A stretch of DNA of 64,000 nt from Eleginops maclovinus (GCF_036324505.1 NC_086370.1:6252512-6316511); one strand, 5' to 3'. Counted from the stretch's first letter, positions 50,257-61,880 are shown. Numbers and translations are program-made. Notes: a model not told the origin generated them from the sequence alone.

Positions 50257-50689
50257 TCCTTACAAACGTTTTAAAAGCTGTTATGGCAATAGTTATTTTT
50301 GGGCATTTATAAAAGATGTCAGTTCTACGGAGTGTTTCCGTGTCTTACAGCTTATTACCTCTGCCTATCGCTTGTTCATATTGCAAAAACCTTCTATTAC
50401 AATATAGGTAATTTCCTATCTCAACAATATACAGTTTATCACATTTTTGGGTTATTCAATTAATAAGCTGTCAACATGAAATAATCTATGTTTGTATACT
50501 CCTATGTGAATTCAATTATTTCCCATTCCAAGCAGAAACTTTAGTGCCAAATGAACGTTCTAGTTTCCAATAAAAAATAAATGAGTATAGGCCAAGCATA
50601 TATGTTATAGAAATTGAAAAAATACTAACATTTTTTATTCTATTCTTTGGGCCAGAGGTTGCCTTTATTGATAGAAGCGTGATAACATT
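50257..50689. other. AT-rich DNA, no gene
   Basis: No element recognised. Confidence 0.5.
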
Positions 50690-50755
50690 GATAGAACCCA
50701 GTACATTCTGAATATGGGCTGCCAGCTCTAACCACTGGGCTATCCAGCGGCCCAC
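50690..50755 (-). repeat. tRNA-derived SINE head, minus strand
   Basis: The minus strand gives GGATAGCCCAGTGGTTAGAG (box A) and TACTGGGTTCTATC (box B), sharing GAGCTGGCAGCCCATAT with 42690-42765. It is truncated beyond box B. Confidence 0.65.
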
Positions 50756-52221
50756 GATAGACTTTATAATACAGGTTTGAACATATATGTGCTGTTATTC
50801 TGCTCAGCCCATTTTATCCTTGGTTTAACTTGCGACTGCTTTTGTGGAGAACTGGCCTCTCCATGTACCCTTATAGTTTCCAGGTCCGTAACCAGACTTT
50901 TTTGGTTCAGTCTCACTTTTTTTATCAACCCCATTGAGAGACACATTATTCCACATTCTTTTTTATTCAGTATACTCTGGTATTAGAAACACTTTCAGAC
51001 AGTACCAGCAAATGTCTCACACTCAGACCAGTATTCTGATTGGTTACAGTAGTGCAATGTTGGTAAGTTGTGGGATCCAGATGTGTCTTACAAGTACTGT
51101 GAACTCTGTTAGAAATATCTGCATTTTTAAGGGCTGATAGGGAAACCTACATTATAATCTGAACACACAGGGCAGATTGAGTGTACAGAAAGAAAGGGCA
51201 GAACACTGGATGGATTATTGCTAAAGCAACCCTGGAGATTGACAGACTTCCCAGTCACAGAGAAAATGCAGTCGTTAGAGGTAATTTCAAGTCGTGAATG
51301 GGAGGTTTGAAGAGCAAATCACCAGAAAAAAGGGAACTATAGATTGGCAGCAGTGGCCTGTGGGAATGATTGAGAATCGTAAAAGTGCGCGGGTAAGAAT
51401 GGACAATTTGTGATAGAGTTTGGGGACGGTTCGGATTCAGATGATGTGTTGATGTTAAAGCCATGTGGTGCAAAGTGTGTCCCAAGGTGTTTCATTTTAG
51501 ACCATATGACTTGGCTTTTGTCTCAGAAAAGATGAGCAGTATTAAGATGAGCTCTACTTTACATGTAGGTGCAAACCACACATGGCAGCAGATAGAAGAT
51601 GATAAATGCTTTAAGCATCACCGTTCAAATCCATGTGTTTCCATTAATAGATGAAAGAATTATGAGTATGTCTCGTTCCACTTTGGAGCTTTTTTTTTTT
51701 TTCGACAATTGCTGGTGAACATTTCAGTGTTAAAAGGTAATCTATACACCAACAAAAACAGAGCTAACACAGAGTGGACTAATATGCTTTGATGGCAAAA
51801 AAATGTTTCCAACACTAACGACTTTTTATGTCAGATGTTGTGTCTAAATCTTTGTGCTGCCCCTAAGTGGCCAAAAAGGCAACTGATACATACATTAAAT
51901 ACACTTGGGTGAACAAAGCATGTGATTTAAATGTTGTCTGTCTCAAAACACAATATATGATATATATTGGTTCCCATATGAAAATTAAAACGTTTTTGAT
52001 TGTTGTAATCATTTGTCCCGAATACCTTTTCCTTTGAAATATTCCCTCCTAATGTCTTTCATTGTAAGTGATGCCCTAACCCTAAGTATATCAAAAGTAA
52101 GTCAAATCAATTACATTCTTACAAAGTCACATTTTCATGTCTGCAATGAACTGTATAAATGTTTCCTTGTCCTGCCCCAGTGGGATGATGCTAAATTGGA
52201 TATCTGAACCCTTGTTTTAAG
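50756..52221. other. Single-copy DNA, no gene
   Basis: No named repeat. A T12 run is near 51690. Confidence 0.5.
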
Positions 52222-52550
52222 AAGAAGATATACTTTATTAATCCCTAGAGGGAAATTTCTTTACCCACTCTGTGGTGTTTACACACACATGCACAAGCAA
52301 CGATGATATACAGTACATGCACAAACAACCACACACATGCAGGAGAGGTGGCAGAGCAGCGAGGCTGCGAGCTATCCGGCACCAGCGAGCAGATTCAGGG
52401 TTCTGTGCCTTGCTCAAGGGCAGTGGCTGAGGAGGAGAACTAGCACCTCTCCAGCTACCAGCTCACTGCATTTGTTTGGTCCAATCGGGACGTCAACCGG
52501 CGACCCTTAGGACCCAAGTCCTTGCCCTTCCAGACTAAGTCACTGCCGCC
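52222..52550 (-). mobile_element. tRNA-derived SINE, near full length, minus strand
   Basis: On the minus strand it begins GGCGGCAGTGACTTAGTCTG (box A), has GTCGCCGGTTGACGTCC (box B) and GCTGGTAGCTGGAGAGGTGC, then TGAGCAAGGCACAGAACCC. It ends GGGATTAATAAAGTATATC. It is the longest SINE here and belongs to the same family as 24863-25080. Confidence 0.9.
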
Positions 52551-53584
52551 GTTCGTTTGACTACAGAGACACTTTTAATACACTTTTGCATGGACAGAGT
52601 AAATCTCTTAAGATCAGAATGAGCAATTCTGTGGTATTATGACACCACACGAACTGGTTCGTTTCTCAACACAGCAAGTGATGCAACTATTCAAATCGTA
52701 ATCAAACTAGGACCAAGCTAACTTTATCTTGAAAAAGCTACGAGTGTTAGTTTTAGAGCCACAGAAAGTCCTGTGACTACTTTAACAACAGTAAAAGTAA
52801 AAGTTGTTCTGAAATAAGTTATTTGCTTTGTTGAATACAATACCATAAAAATGATCCCAATGATATCCCAAAACTGTAAAAGGAATTAATTCTATACCTG
52901 TTATGTTGTCAAACCCGCCTTCAATTCTATCATTAATTTGACTTTCTATTAAGATCAGCAGTAAAAAACCTATGTTTCTTTTTTGAATAATTCACTTTTC
53001 CACATTGTGCACAACTATTTTTTGTCCCTAAATCTTTCCACATTCAGTACACATCTGTATTTGTTCCTTTTATTTATTTCCCTTGCTTTCTTTACGCCCG
53101 CTCGGTCTCATAACAGGAAAACCGGTTTATATTTTGTAGCATCACGCTCGATTTCACCCTCTGCCCCCTCCTCCCCCTACTTCCCCTCCTCATCTTCACT
53201 AACTGCTGTCTTGTTGCTTTTGCCTGAGTGGCTTTTTCTAAATACGCCACTTGGTTGAACAATTAATTATTTTAATGATAGTCCGCTACTCAGTGGTGCT
53301 TTAAACAGGGTGCCACATCTTATTTTGATTCTATGGATGGAGGGATAGATGGATGTTAGCCAGTCAAAAGCCCTGAGCGTTGACTCTGTAGAAGCCTTGA
53401 CCACCAGACATCAGCTCTTCTATGCTGCCCCAAGGCCTTACACACGCGCACACACACGTATGCACACACAGTATAAAGGCATTTAGTCAGGCAAACACAC
53501 GGATGTTCACACTTCTACATGGATAAAACATACCTTTTCTATCTTAGGATAACATGAACTGGGTCAAATACAACAGAATCCTGC
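52551..53584. other. Single-copy DNA, no gene
   Basis: Pyrimidine-rich at 53150-53220, with short CA runs at 53440-53470. Nothing coding is recognised. Confidence 0.5.
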
Positions 53585-53952
<368 letters not shown>

Positions 53953-53954
<2 letters not shown>

Positions 53955-54639
53955 TCACCCCTTCAAAGCCCTTTTTCATGTCTTCTTTTTGGGGCATATG
54001 TTACTCCCAACCGCACCCTCCGAACAACCACCATCCAACCAAATGTTGCTTCTTTTTCTCTGCTACTCCAGAATTTCTCCCCTTACAACTCCAGCTCCTC
54101 CCCAGCCTCCCAAACACCCCCCACACACATCTCAGCTTGCCCTCCAGCTCCATGTGAACAAGACTCGTGTACAGGTAGTTGTGCCGAGGTAGTTTGTACA
54201 GCCAGCAGCTCTTATCTGAGCCCTTCCACTCCCCTCCTTATCCTTTCCGAGGCTGCTTTTATTGTTCGCCACTTTGAGAACTCGTGTAAGTCTCCATGAA
54301 AAATGGATGTTCCCCTCTCCCCATCTTTATCCATCTCCTCCTCACTTTTTCCACTGCATCATTTTGTGAAAAAGGGAATAATCTTAATTTCTTCAATGTT
54401 ATATCTTTCTTCTTGCTATTCCCCTTCCTTGCTGACTCTTGCTTTACAAGACCCAAAACTCTCTGTTGATTGTATCAAACATTTCAGCTACTTTTTACTG
54501 AGATCAGTATAAAGTCAAGGAGTTTTGTTGAAAGTAGCTCTCCCCAAAGAACATGTAATATTTCTTAAAATGTTTTTTGTTTCAGTAGGATCAGAGAGCA
54601 ATAGGACCCCATGGGAAATTTGTTTTGAGATCTGACCAA
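53953..54639. other. Pyrimidine-rich single-copy DNA
   Basis: C/T-rich, with short frames and no recognised element. Confidence 0.5.
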
Positions 54640-55150
54640 AAGCTTCTCTGTTTTACTTCTGAAAAAAGGCAGAGTTCTGAAGATTCAGTAAATTTTTGAG
54701 GAAAAAAGATGTTATTTTCTTCTAAGAATTCTGAGATTAAAGTCAGAATTCTGTACTTTATCTCTGAATTATGACTTCTCATCTCAGAACAAAAAAAAAG
54801 TATCTTCTGTTGACGAATGCACAGTATCTTTTACGATATTCCTGCCCTTTTTTAATTCTACTTTTCACAAATGCTCTTTTCTCAGAATTCTGACTTAAAC
54901 CTCAGTAGTATCACTGCCCATGTTCAAAAAGTCCTTTGATCCCTAGACCCCACTCCCCTTTTCTCCTCCCTATTTGTAAAGCGACCTTGGGTACCATGAA
55001 AGGTGCTATATAAGGTTAAGTTATTATTATTATTATTATTATTATTATAGTATGACTTTTTTTTCTCAGAATTTTTACTCTGATGATAAGAGTCTAATGT
55101 CTGAATTCTCAATTGCATTTCAGAACTTTCACTTTTGCTCAGATAAAAAA
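54640..55150. repeat. Degenerate AGAATTCTGA-type repeat array
   Basis: Variants of TCAGAATTCTGAC/TCTGAGATTAAAGTCAG recur at 54728, 54743, 54765, 54885, 55066, 55098 and 55120, mostly palindromic around GAATTC. Similar arrays occur in other teleosts. The array is interrupted by a LINE tail at 54912-55047. Confidence 0.65.
54912..55047 (+). mobile_element. L2-type LINE 3' tail with target duplication
   Basis: Contains TTTGTAAAGCGACCTTGGG and AAGGTGCTATATAAGGTTAA and ends in (TTA)n, the conserved 3' end of L2-type LINEs. TAGTAT flanks both sides (54906-54911 and 55048-55053). Only about 136 bp were copied. Confidence 0.8.
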
Positions 55151-55289
55151 AGAATGTTTTGATATGGCCGTAATCCTCCTCCCTAGATCAATGTATGCTT
55201 CATGGTATTTTAGACTTTTTTGTCCAACCTTGACAAACGTTTCAGAAATGCTTGGTCAAAAGTTCAAAAGATGAGTTTGGTTATTGGTT

Positions 55290-55366
55290 ATTACTGTTTA
55301 CGGACTCTTATGGTTATTGGATTTGTTTTACAAATCCAATAACCATAAGAGTCCGTAAACAGTAAT
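55290..55366. repeat. Perfect 37-bp inverted repeat with TTT loop
   Basis: 55290-55326 and 55330-55366 are exact reverse complements with three T between them. A transcript from either strand would fold into a 37-bp hairpin. GGTTATTGG also occurs just outside the left arm (55279-55287). No target duplication or larger element was found around it. Confidence 0.97.
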
Positions 55367-55730
55367 GAGAGGGAAAGGAGAAGGAGGCCAAGAGAGTGAA
55401 GAGGTGCACAGAAGAAAAGAAACAAAGGACAAAAGGAGAAAACACAGAAGCACAGATTTAGCACGAAAAAAGGTGTCGCCTTGAAGCCTGTTGTCATTGT
55501 CAAGGCAGTGCCAGTGTGCCAGGCAGTCAGTCAGTCATTCAGTCCCTCTGGCTTCAACAAGATAGATGCCCTGGGTTCTATTTGCATATGCTATTCAGGG
55601 GAATGGCCAAACCATCCCTCTCCCTTTTTTTTTTTATTGTTTTTAATCAGAGGCGAATGTCAACAGAATAAATGAAGTTGCGCGGCGAAGTGAAATTTTT
55701 ATCACATCAGTGGTGGTTGGGTGGGTGTGG
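55367..55730. other. Purine-rich then mixed single-copy DNA
   Basis: 55367-55445 is A/G-rich. CAGTCAGTCAGTCATTCAGT at 55524-55543 is a short tandem run. Nothing coding. Confidence 0.55.
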
Positions 55731-55790
55731 GTTTGAAGGGGGGGGGCATGATGATGATGCCTCCACACATACCTCACACCCCCTTCAAAC
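55731..55790. repeat. Short inverted repeat with G/C-rich stem
   Basis: GTTTGAAGGGGG (55731-55742) pairs exactly with CCCCCTTCAAAC (55779-55790). The loop holds an ATG triplet run (55748-55759). Confidence 0.9.
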
Positions 55791-55839
55791 ACCAGCCCCC
55801 CCCCACCCTTGCCGCACGTCCCCTCCACCTCCATTCATC

Positions 55840-56130
55840 ACAGGCCATATTGAGGGAGTGAAATTCAGTGGCGGTGGCGGTAATCAATGGAAGGGCTCCA
55901 TATGGCGGGGATCAAAGGTGTCACATAGTGTGTGGTTCTGCTTTATTGCCAGCCAGCACTGTTAATTGGACAACAAGATCAGAGGCAATATTAAAATCCA
56001 ATTAAATTGATATGAACAGATTGCCAAGTGATGTACACTAATGTATAATTGAGTATCAAGCAAATGCGAGTGGCCCGTCTCGAGCGCCGAGCTGCTGAAT
56101 AAATGATGGGCGAGCCATAGAGGACGGAAA
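55840..56130. promoter_or_regulatory. Candidate conserved non-coding element
   Basis: GGCGGTAATCAATGGAAGG, CACTGTTAATTGGACAAC, ATCCAATTAAATTGATATG and GCTGAATAAATGATGGGC occur in 250 bp of repeat-free DNA. TAATTG/CAATTA cores are frequent. Regulatory role inferred from texture. Confidence 0.33.
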
Positions 56131-56144
56131 CAAGTTTGCACATT

Positions 56145-56190
56145 AGCCCCCCCCCACCACCCCCCCCCCCCCCACACACACACACACACC
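56145..56190 (+). repeat. C tract joined to a CA run
   Basis: C9, ACCA, then C14, followed by (CA)8. It mirrors the GT-to-G-run junctions seen elsewhere. Confidence 0.9.
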
Positions 56191-56325
56191 CCTCTCCTTC
56201 CCCTTTACGTCCCTCGCTCCCTAGACCTTCAGATGTGGAGGGACACTGGATTTTAATTTTTTGGGGAACTGGCTGACATTCTTAAAGGGACATTTTTGTC
56301 CTCCATAAGAAGGGCGGAGGAGTGA

Positions 56326-56329
<4 letters not shown>

Positions 56330-56395
<66 letters not shown>

Positions 56396-56432
56396 CGTGC
56401 GTGCGTGCGTGCGTGCGTGCTTGTGTGTGTGT
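56330..56432 (+). repeat. (GT)31 followed by (GTGC)n
   Basis: A compound microsatellite. After the GT tract, GTGC/CGTG units run for about 25 bp (56396-56420), then GT resumes. It is all alternating purine-pyrimidine, a Z-DNA candidate. Confidence 0.95.
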
Positions 56433-56649
56433 AGGCAGGGGCGGGGCTGACATGTAACATTTTAAACGGCGTGATTCCATCACACGCACACAGCTTTAAT
56501 TTGAGTTTAATAAAATCTAAATGATTTATTGCCTTTTTTTGCTGGAGCAAAAGCAAGTGCATGTTGTGGTGCTTTGGCTAATCAGGCATAAACATGGACA
56601 GCCCCCAACCCCCCTTCGTCTCAGCAGAGCGGCTTCACAATATGGAGTG

Positions 56650-56960
56650 CTCTTTCAGAACGAGAAATAAATAAGCAGATAAAGAAGGATGCTCTGACAC
56701 TATTTAACAGACCAACGAGGCCTAGTCCAAGGTGACATTGCCTGATAAGGTACACTTGGACTGCAGCCCAAAATAATCAAAAGTTCATCACCACTCACTC
56801 ATTTATTAATTGAATATTTTTAGCCTTGATTTAATGCGCTGAGCTGTAGTGCTAATTCGTGACATTGGGAGGCAGATAAGAAGATTTACATTTCAAATTT
56901 TAATGATATTTTGGCTCTAGCGATCACTCCCTTTTTCGGGGACTAATTATTTATTTCTGT
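56650..56960. promoter_or_regulatory. Candidate conserved non-coding element
   Basis: CCCAAAATAATCAAAAGTTC, CTCATTTATTAATTGAATA, AGCTGTAGTGCTAATTCGTG and TCAAATTTTAATGATATTTT lie in one unbroken, repeat-free block. No exon is plausible. Call by resemblance to developmental enhancers. Confidence 0.35.
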
Positions 56961-57029
56961 TGTTTTGGTTGCGGTCCAGCATATGCTGTTTTTTTTCATG
57001 TCACCCCACCCCACGCCTCCCCTCTTTCT

Positions 57030-57370
57030 TGCATTAAGCTGGTTTCCTTAATTAAGCAGGCACGGGACTCATTAGCTGCCATGGCGATGGGGTGGCGTGA
57101 TGTGCCCGTCTCAGTTCCCGCCGGCGATGCCCGGACAAAGTGCCTGGGGAGCAGGTGCTGACAAGGTCGCCGTGGCAGCGTGCCATCTGGACCGAGGTTC
57201 GGGCCCCATCACCGCCTGGCTCTTTGTAGCCGTGGCTGCAGCTAATGCCATCCACCAACAACCCCGATTCAAAGACATCAAACCGGCGCTGCGGCTCTTA
57301 GGAGATCTGTGGACTTAACAACCGCTAAAACAAAGGCGCAATAATTGGTTTTGGCGCAATCTGTCCTTCG
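57030..57370. promoter_or_regulatory. Candidate conserved non-coding block, GC-rich core
   Basis: An AT-rich start (GCATTAAGCTGGTTTCC, TTAATTAAGC) leads into a GC-rich core at 57061-57300, then CGCAATAATTGGTTTTGGCG. Short frames on both strands cross the core without a recognised domain. An unannotated exon cannot be excluded, but no conserved motif is seen. Confidence 0.33.
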
Positions 57371-57894
57371 TTTGCCTCTCAAGGAGCTTTTGTGGTTAAG
57401 TGAGCTCGGAACAGAAGGCACATTGAAGGTTCTCTCCATCTAAACATTTGCATAACGTAGATGTTTATGGCAAACATTGTGCACATACATTAAGTCTTAG
57501 ACGAGGACAAAAGCACTCCAGAAATGTATACCATTGCGCTGTATGAAAAATGATAAATGATATTCTTTCACAAATATTTTATAACTTTTTGGGGTGAGAA
57601 TAAAATGACCTGTTACTTATGTTTGGATATTATATCTTCCAGTTTTTTCCCCCCAAAATTGTATTTTATGACACACATTGTATTGATTTTTATTTTCATT
57701 TAAAGAAATGATTTGGTTAAAAGGAATGCATAACAAAATGAACACAACAATGAAATTACTTAAAAAAACAAACAAATAAAGTTGTTTTTTTCTCTCAGCC
57801 CAGATTTTTGCTATGCCACCACCACTTAGAGTTACCCAACCAATACATCTAAAAGTGACATTGCAGGATATAGTTATGTTTTCAGAAACCATAT
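57371..57894. other. AT-rich DNA, no gene
   Basis: No repeat recognised. Confidence 0.5.
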
Positions 57895-57902
57895 ATATTC
57901 AC

Positions 57903-57959
<57 letters not shown>

Positions 57960-57964
57960 AATAT
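57895..57964. repeat. (AT)n tract within an inverted repeat
   Basis: A perfect AT run fills 57913-57956. The edges ATATTCACATATATAT (57895-57910) and ATATATATGTGAATAT (57949-57964) are reverse complements, so the whole 70 bp could extrude as a cruciform. Confidence 0.93.
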
Positions 57965-58094
57965 TATATATTCATATATATTCATTGCCTAAGTGTTTTT
58001 GTTTTTCAGCTTTTAATGTTCTTTTTATATTTGAATACAACATGTGGTGTGAGTACTGGTCTTTATTATTCTTTTTTAATGTTAAATAGTTTCT

Positions 58095-58215
58095 TAAAAA
58101 TACTTATTGTTATTATCTTTATATTGTCAACGTACTAGTGCAACTTATTGTCTTATATTGTTGGTCTGCGCACCACCAGACCTGGCAATGAACTTGATTC
58201 TGATTCTGATATTAA
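58095..58215 (+). repeat. LINE 3' tail
   Basis: Ends GAACTTGATTCTGATTCTGA followed by TATTAATAAAGG, a LINE end with short TTCTGA-type repeats. The same type in reverse is at 24519. Confidence 0.5.
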
Positions 58216-58302
58216 TAAAGGACATTGTCTCTCCAAAGATATCCCCCCCCCACAACCCACATTATAACAAAGAGCAATATGAATTTAAAAGTTCCCTATA
58301 AT

Positions 58303-58743
58303 TGTTACGTCTGGGGCACAATAAAATGATAAAACCCAAATGCACGACTCGACACAAAAGGAGTTTCCAAAAAAAGGTTTTTTACTAGAGGTAATATTCC
58401 ATAGTCAAAAAAGTCTAAGCATAACGCACACTAGCGTGGTGATAACTCAAAACGATCTGGCACTGGGCACAGAGACAAACACAGCTTAAATATACAAGGT
58501 GAACACAGGTGTAAACAATAAGGGCGGGGCAGTTAATCAGGTCAAGGGGAGGGACAACCAAGGAGGGGAAATCAAGCTACCTGAAATGAGAAAGGATGTT
58601 AGTGATAAAATAAAACCGGAAATGACACACAGGAAATGGCAGACAACAAAAAGGATTATTGGACACAGACTAGACAATACATATACATAAACTAAGGTCA
58701 ACAAACCATAACCATAATTCAGCATATTTGCCGAGACACAACA
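58303..58743 (-). mobile_element. Ty3/Gypsy-type solo LTR, minus strand
   Basis: On the minus strand it runs TGTTGTGTCTCGGC to GCCCCAGACGTAACA, 441 bp. A TATATTTAAGC box follows CACCTGTGTTCACCTTG. The 3' part CTCCTTTTGTGTCGAGTCG and TGCATTTGGGTTTTATC is well kept. Flanks ATAAT (left) and ATTAT (right) match at four of five positions. No internal region adjoins. Confidence 0.8.
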
Positions 58744-58844
58744 ATTATATACTGTTCATCTAAGTTCAGCATGAACTGCCACCAACTTGTTTTACTAATG
58801 GTTAAACATTTAAACACAAGCTAAAAATGCATTACTCTCCAGCA

Positions 58845-59170
58845 GGTTTGACTACTGTAATGCTCTTTTTAATGGTCCTCCAAAAAAGCTATTCGAGAGA
58901 CTACAGCTATTACGGGACTTTGCTGCCAGGCCTTTAAAAAAACAACAAACAGAGATCCTATTTCTCCTGTCTTAGCTGCACTGCATTGACTCTTTGTCAT
59001 TGTATGTCCCTGGAAGAGAACCTAAGGTCCTCAAAATCAGGAATTTTCAATAAAAAAAACTCCTCCATAATAAAATAGGGGAAGCAGCTTTGATTCACTA
59101 CTCTAGCAAAACCTATTAGCTGCACATTCTTTGGAGATTTTACATTTTTATCTGACAGTTGATAACATGT
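58845..59170 (+). pseudogene. L2-type LINE, reverse transcriptase C-terminal remnant
   Basis: The translation gives FDYCNALFNGPPKKLFERLQ followed by a decayed AAR segment and later KIGEAALIHYSSKTY, the order seen after the RT palm in L2-clade LINEs. Several frame changes and stops. Both ends fade out, and no tail is attached. Confidence 0.75.
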
Positions 59171-59819
59171 TTTCTAATTAGCAATGCACCGTTCTTTTGT
59201 TTATTGTTGTTTAAAGGACATTTATTTATTTATATTTATTTGAATTATTGTTATTGGATTTAAATGTATTTGTGTTACTTGATATTAGTGGTTTGCTTAC
59301 TTTTATGTAATAGTATTTATTGTCTTGCTTATTTTTCCCTACTTGGAATGGAGTATGTATGGTTTACTTTGCAACTGCACGTGTGCTATTATGTACACAG
59401 AACAGTAAATCAACCCACACAGTATTTCTCTCTTCTGTAATGGACATCTGGAGGAATCTGGTTTGTAAATGTCATGGAATGCCACACAGGATTGTCTTAA
59501 CTCTGACCACAGAGACTAATCACAAATTCCCATACCCTGGGACTCTTGGAAGTCTATCAAAAACTCCTCTTAAAATAACATGAATGTCAGAGAGCGAATG
59601 TTTACCGCACTGGAACGAAGACCTTGCAATTTGTCATTTGCTTTAACCTGCTGTACAATTTGTCCTGAACATGTTGGTTAATGTGGTTTAAGAATACAGA
59701 AGAGGAGTTCAGTTTCCTCTCTGACATCCCCCCCCACCCCGGCCCGCAGCAGATTGTCACACAGTTCTCAGGCTTTGACTTATGATGCTGCTTGTCGCAC
59801 TCTATTTGAGTCAACCGTT
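59171..59819. other. AT-rich DNA, no gene
   Basis: May include the decayed 3' UTR of the LINE. An 87-codon frame at 59320-59583 has no domain. Confidence 0.5.
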
Positions 59820-60030
59820 CCAATCTGGGCCTCGCTGATCACAAGGCCCGGCTAACACATAACGACGCGTATAACCCATAGGAAACCCATACTTAAGCAC
59901 TGGTCATTCCCCACTCCCTCCTGCCCCTCATTATTTTACAACCTCTGTGGCCTCTTTGCCAAAAGCCTTGGCTGTCATTATGCGGTCCAGTGTTTGGGTT
60001 TGCAAGCGCTCACCCTCTGATTTAGTAGAT
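59820..60030. promoter_or_regulatory. Candidate conserved non-coding element
   Basis: GATCACAAGGCCCGGCTAAC, GGCTGTCATTATGCGGTCC and TTGCAAGCGCTCACCCTC are in repeat-free DNA without an exon-like frame. Inference. Confidence 0.25.
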
Positions 60031-60516
60031 GGTTGCTTTAAAAAAAAAATGAAGGTATGAAACGTGGTTTAATCCGTTTTGCTTGAACACAAGACGACAG
60101 GGTCATTAAAGAACCGGACCTTTTAGTAAGAAAAAAGGGACGTTGAGATGTTCTAAAAGAGAGGGTAGATGTTTATTTTGGAGATTTCTTGGAGGCTGGT
60201 TTGAGGTTAGCCATGTGGTGCAAGGCCATGCATGAAAGGAAATGTTTGATATGAATGAAGCAGTACTAAGAGGCCTGTCGCACACAAGCTCTCTGAGTAG
60301 ATGCTTGCATGCATAGTCACATGCGAGAGTAAAGAGCAACTTTGGTATGAATCATTTACTAAATGAAGTATGAATACACTGTAATTAATAACGAGACATG
60401 ATGCCACATAATATTTCTTTAAACAGAACAGAGGCCGACAGAAGAAAAAAAGTACTTTTCCTAGTTACAATTTCACCTAATAAGTATCAAAAGCAACTAT
60501 CTATGTTTTAAGTACA
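60031..60516. other. Single-copy DNA, no gene
   Basis: Nothing recognisable. Confidence 0.5.
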
Positions 60517-61461
60517 TGTAGTGGGGTGCTTGGGAATGCAGCTCAGGGCCTAACTCCTCCCCCATCCACTCCCCTAATTAGGGCAGAGTATAAATTGCAC
60601 CTGCTGCAAGTGTTCTTTCCTTTGGCTCTGCCTTCATGGTTGTTGGTGCAGGTAGGCTGTCCCTCTCAAAATATGTCTCAGTTACTTCTAGTTTTTATTA
60701 AGCTCACTTTTTGTTTCCTTACAGTTTGTCCGGTGACTCTTTCTTCCTGTGGTGAGTAGAGCAAAGAACCTCAATTGTTTGTGCCTCATGGTAGTCCATT
60801 CTTAACCAGATTGTTTGTATCATTGCTTTTAAATGCACCTGCTGCTGTTTTTGTGTATGCCAGTTGATGTTTTTGTTTAGTTTGTTAGTTTTTGTTTAGC
60901 CAACTGGGATTCCCCTTAGTTTGTTTAACCTTGTTTTCAGTCATTTATTTCTTCCGTTAGTAAAGCTGAGTTCACTGTTTGTTGTGGTGAAGATCACCGG
61001 GGAGCACGAGTGAGGACCTGTTTGCTGTGTGTGGTTTGCTGTGGCTGCACCTGGTGAGTATATGGTTGCACCTGGTGAGTATATGGTTGCACCCTAGTGT
61101 CACGAGAAGTAGCCTGCCACCCCATTAACTGGCCTCAGCTCACTTTAGATTTAGTTTCTTTTTTTGTATAGACTTTTAAATGTTACATTTTAGATAATCA
61201 TTTTAATTCTATTATATAATCAAGATCATTTTAAAACTGAGTAATTCTTGTTGTTTCTATAACCCATTATTTTATGTCCTTTTTCTTTTGATTTACAATT
61301 AATAAAAGTTACTTTATTCTGGAACACGTCTCTGCCCCTCAGTCCTGAACCTGTCCTACTCTTTCTATGTTTATATCCTGGGGTGAAAGTCCCCAGGTGG
61401 CGTTGTCGGTCCTCCATCCCACTTCATTATAATTTAAATGTAACCACACCACCCCGCCTCA
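60517..61461 (+). mobile_element. Probable Ty3/Gypsy-type solo LTR
   Basis: Starts TGTAGTGGGGTGCTTGGG. A TATA box (GAGTATAAATTGC) is near 60585 and a polyadenylation signal (AATTAATAAAAG) near 61300. The end region has CTGGAACACGTCTCTGCC, CCTGGGGTGAAAGTCCCC and GGTGGCGTTGTCGGTCCTCC, which I recall from teleost Gypsy LTRs. A 21-bp unit is tandemly duplicated at 61046-61087. The edges are estimates, and no target duplication was found. Confidence 0.62.
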
Positions 61462-61554
61462 TATATATTCTCAGAGAATAAGCGATCAGGATCATTTGTA
61501 TTTTGTGCCTCTACTGTGACATGTCTCCATGCTGTAATGTTCAAAATGCTCTTT

Positions 61555-61880
61555 ATTTTTTCTCATACTGCTTGTTCTGCAGCACCCCTTTTCACTCTGG
61601 AACCAGAGCCCAGAAGAAGACTGCTGCTTTGAGATGTGGCAGATGTCCCGCCCTTTAGAATGTCACTTGTGGAGCACTAGCCAATAGAAATGCAAGTGTT
61701 ACATAGTGATGTCACAGAAATAAACAAAGGAATCCCATGGAGGTGTTATAGGCAGGGAGAAAAAATCCCTCTGGAGGGAACTTTGGGATTTTAGCCCGTG
61801 CAGACCATTTACACTTACACAAATCTGTATAACACACTAAAAGGTGACCCCAAAAGGCCTAACAGTACCTCTTTAAAGTC
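61555..61880 (+). repeat. Interspersed repeat family A, longest copy
   Basis: The order is TTCTCATACTGCTTG, CTGCAGCACCCCTTTTCAC, AACCAGAGCCCAG, AGCCAATAGAAATGCAAG, ATAGTGATGTCACAG, GGGATTTTAGCCCGTGCAG, TATAACACACTAAAAGG and a final CAGTACCTCTTTAA. It joins the parts seen separately at 44175-44385 and 32761-32862. Probably a non-autonomous DNA element; class not proved. Confidence 0.75.
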
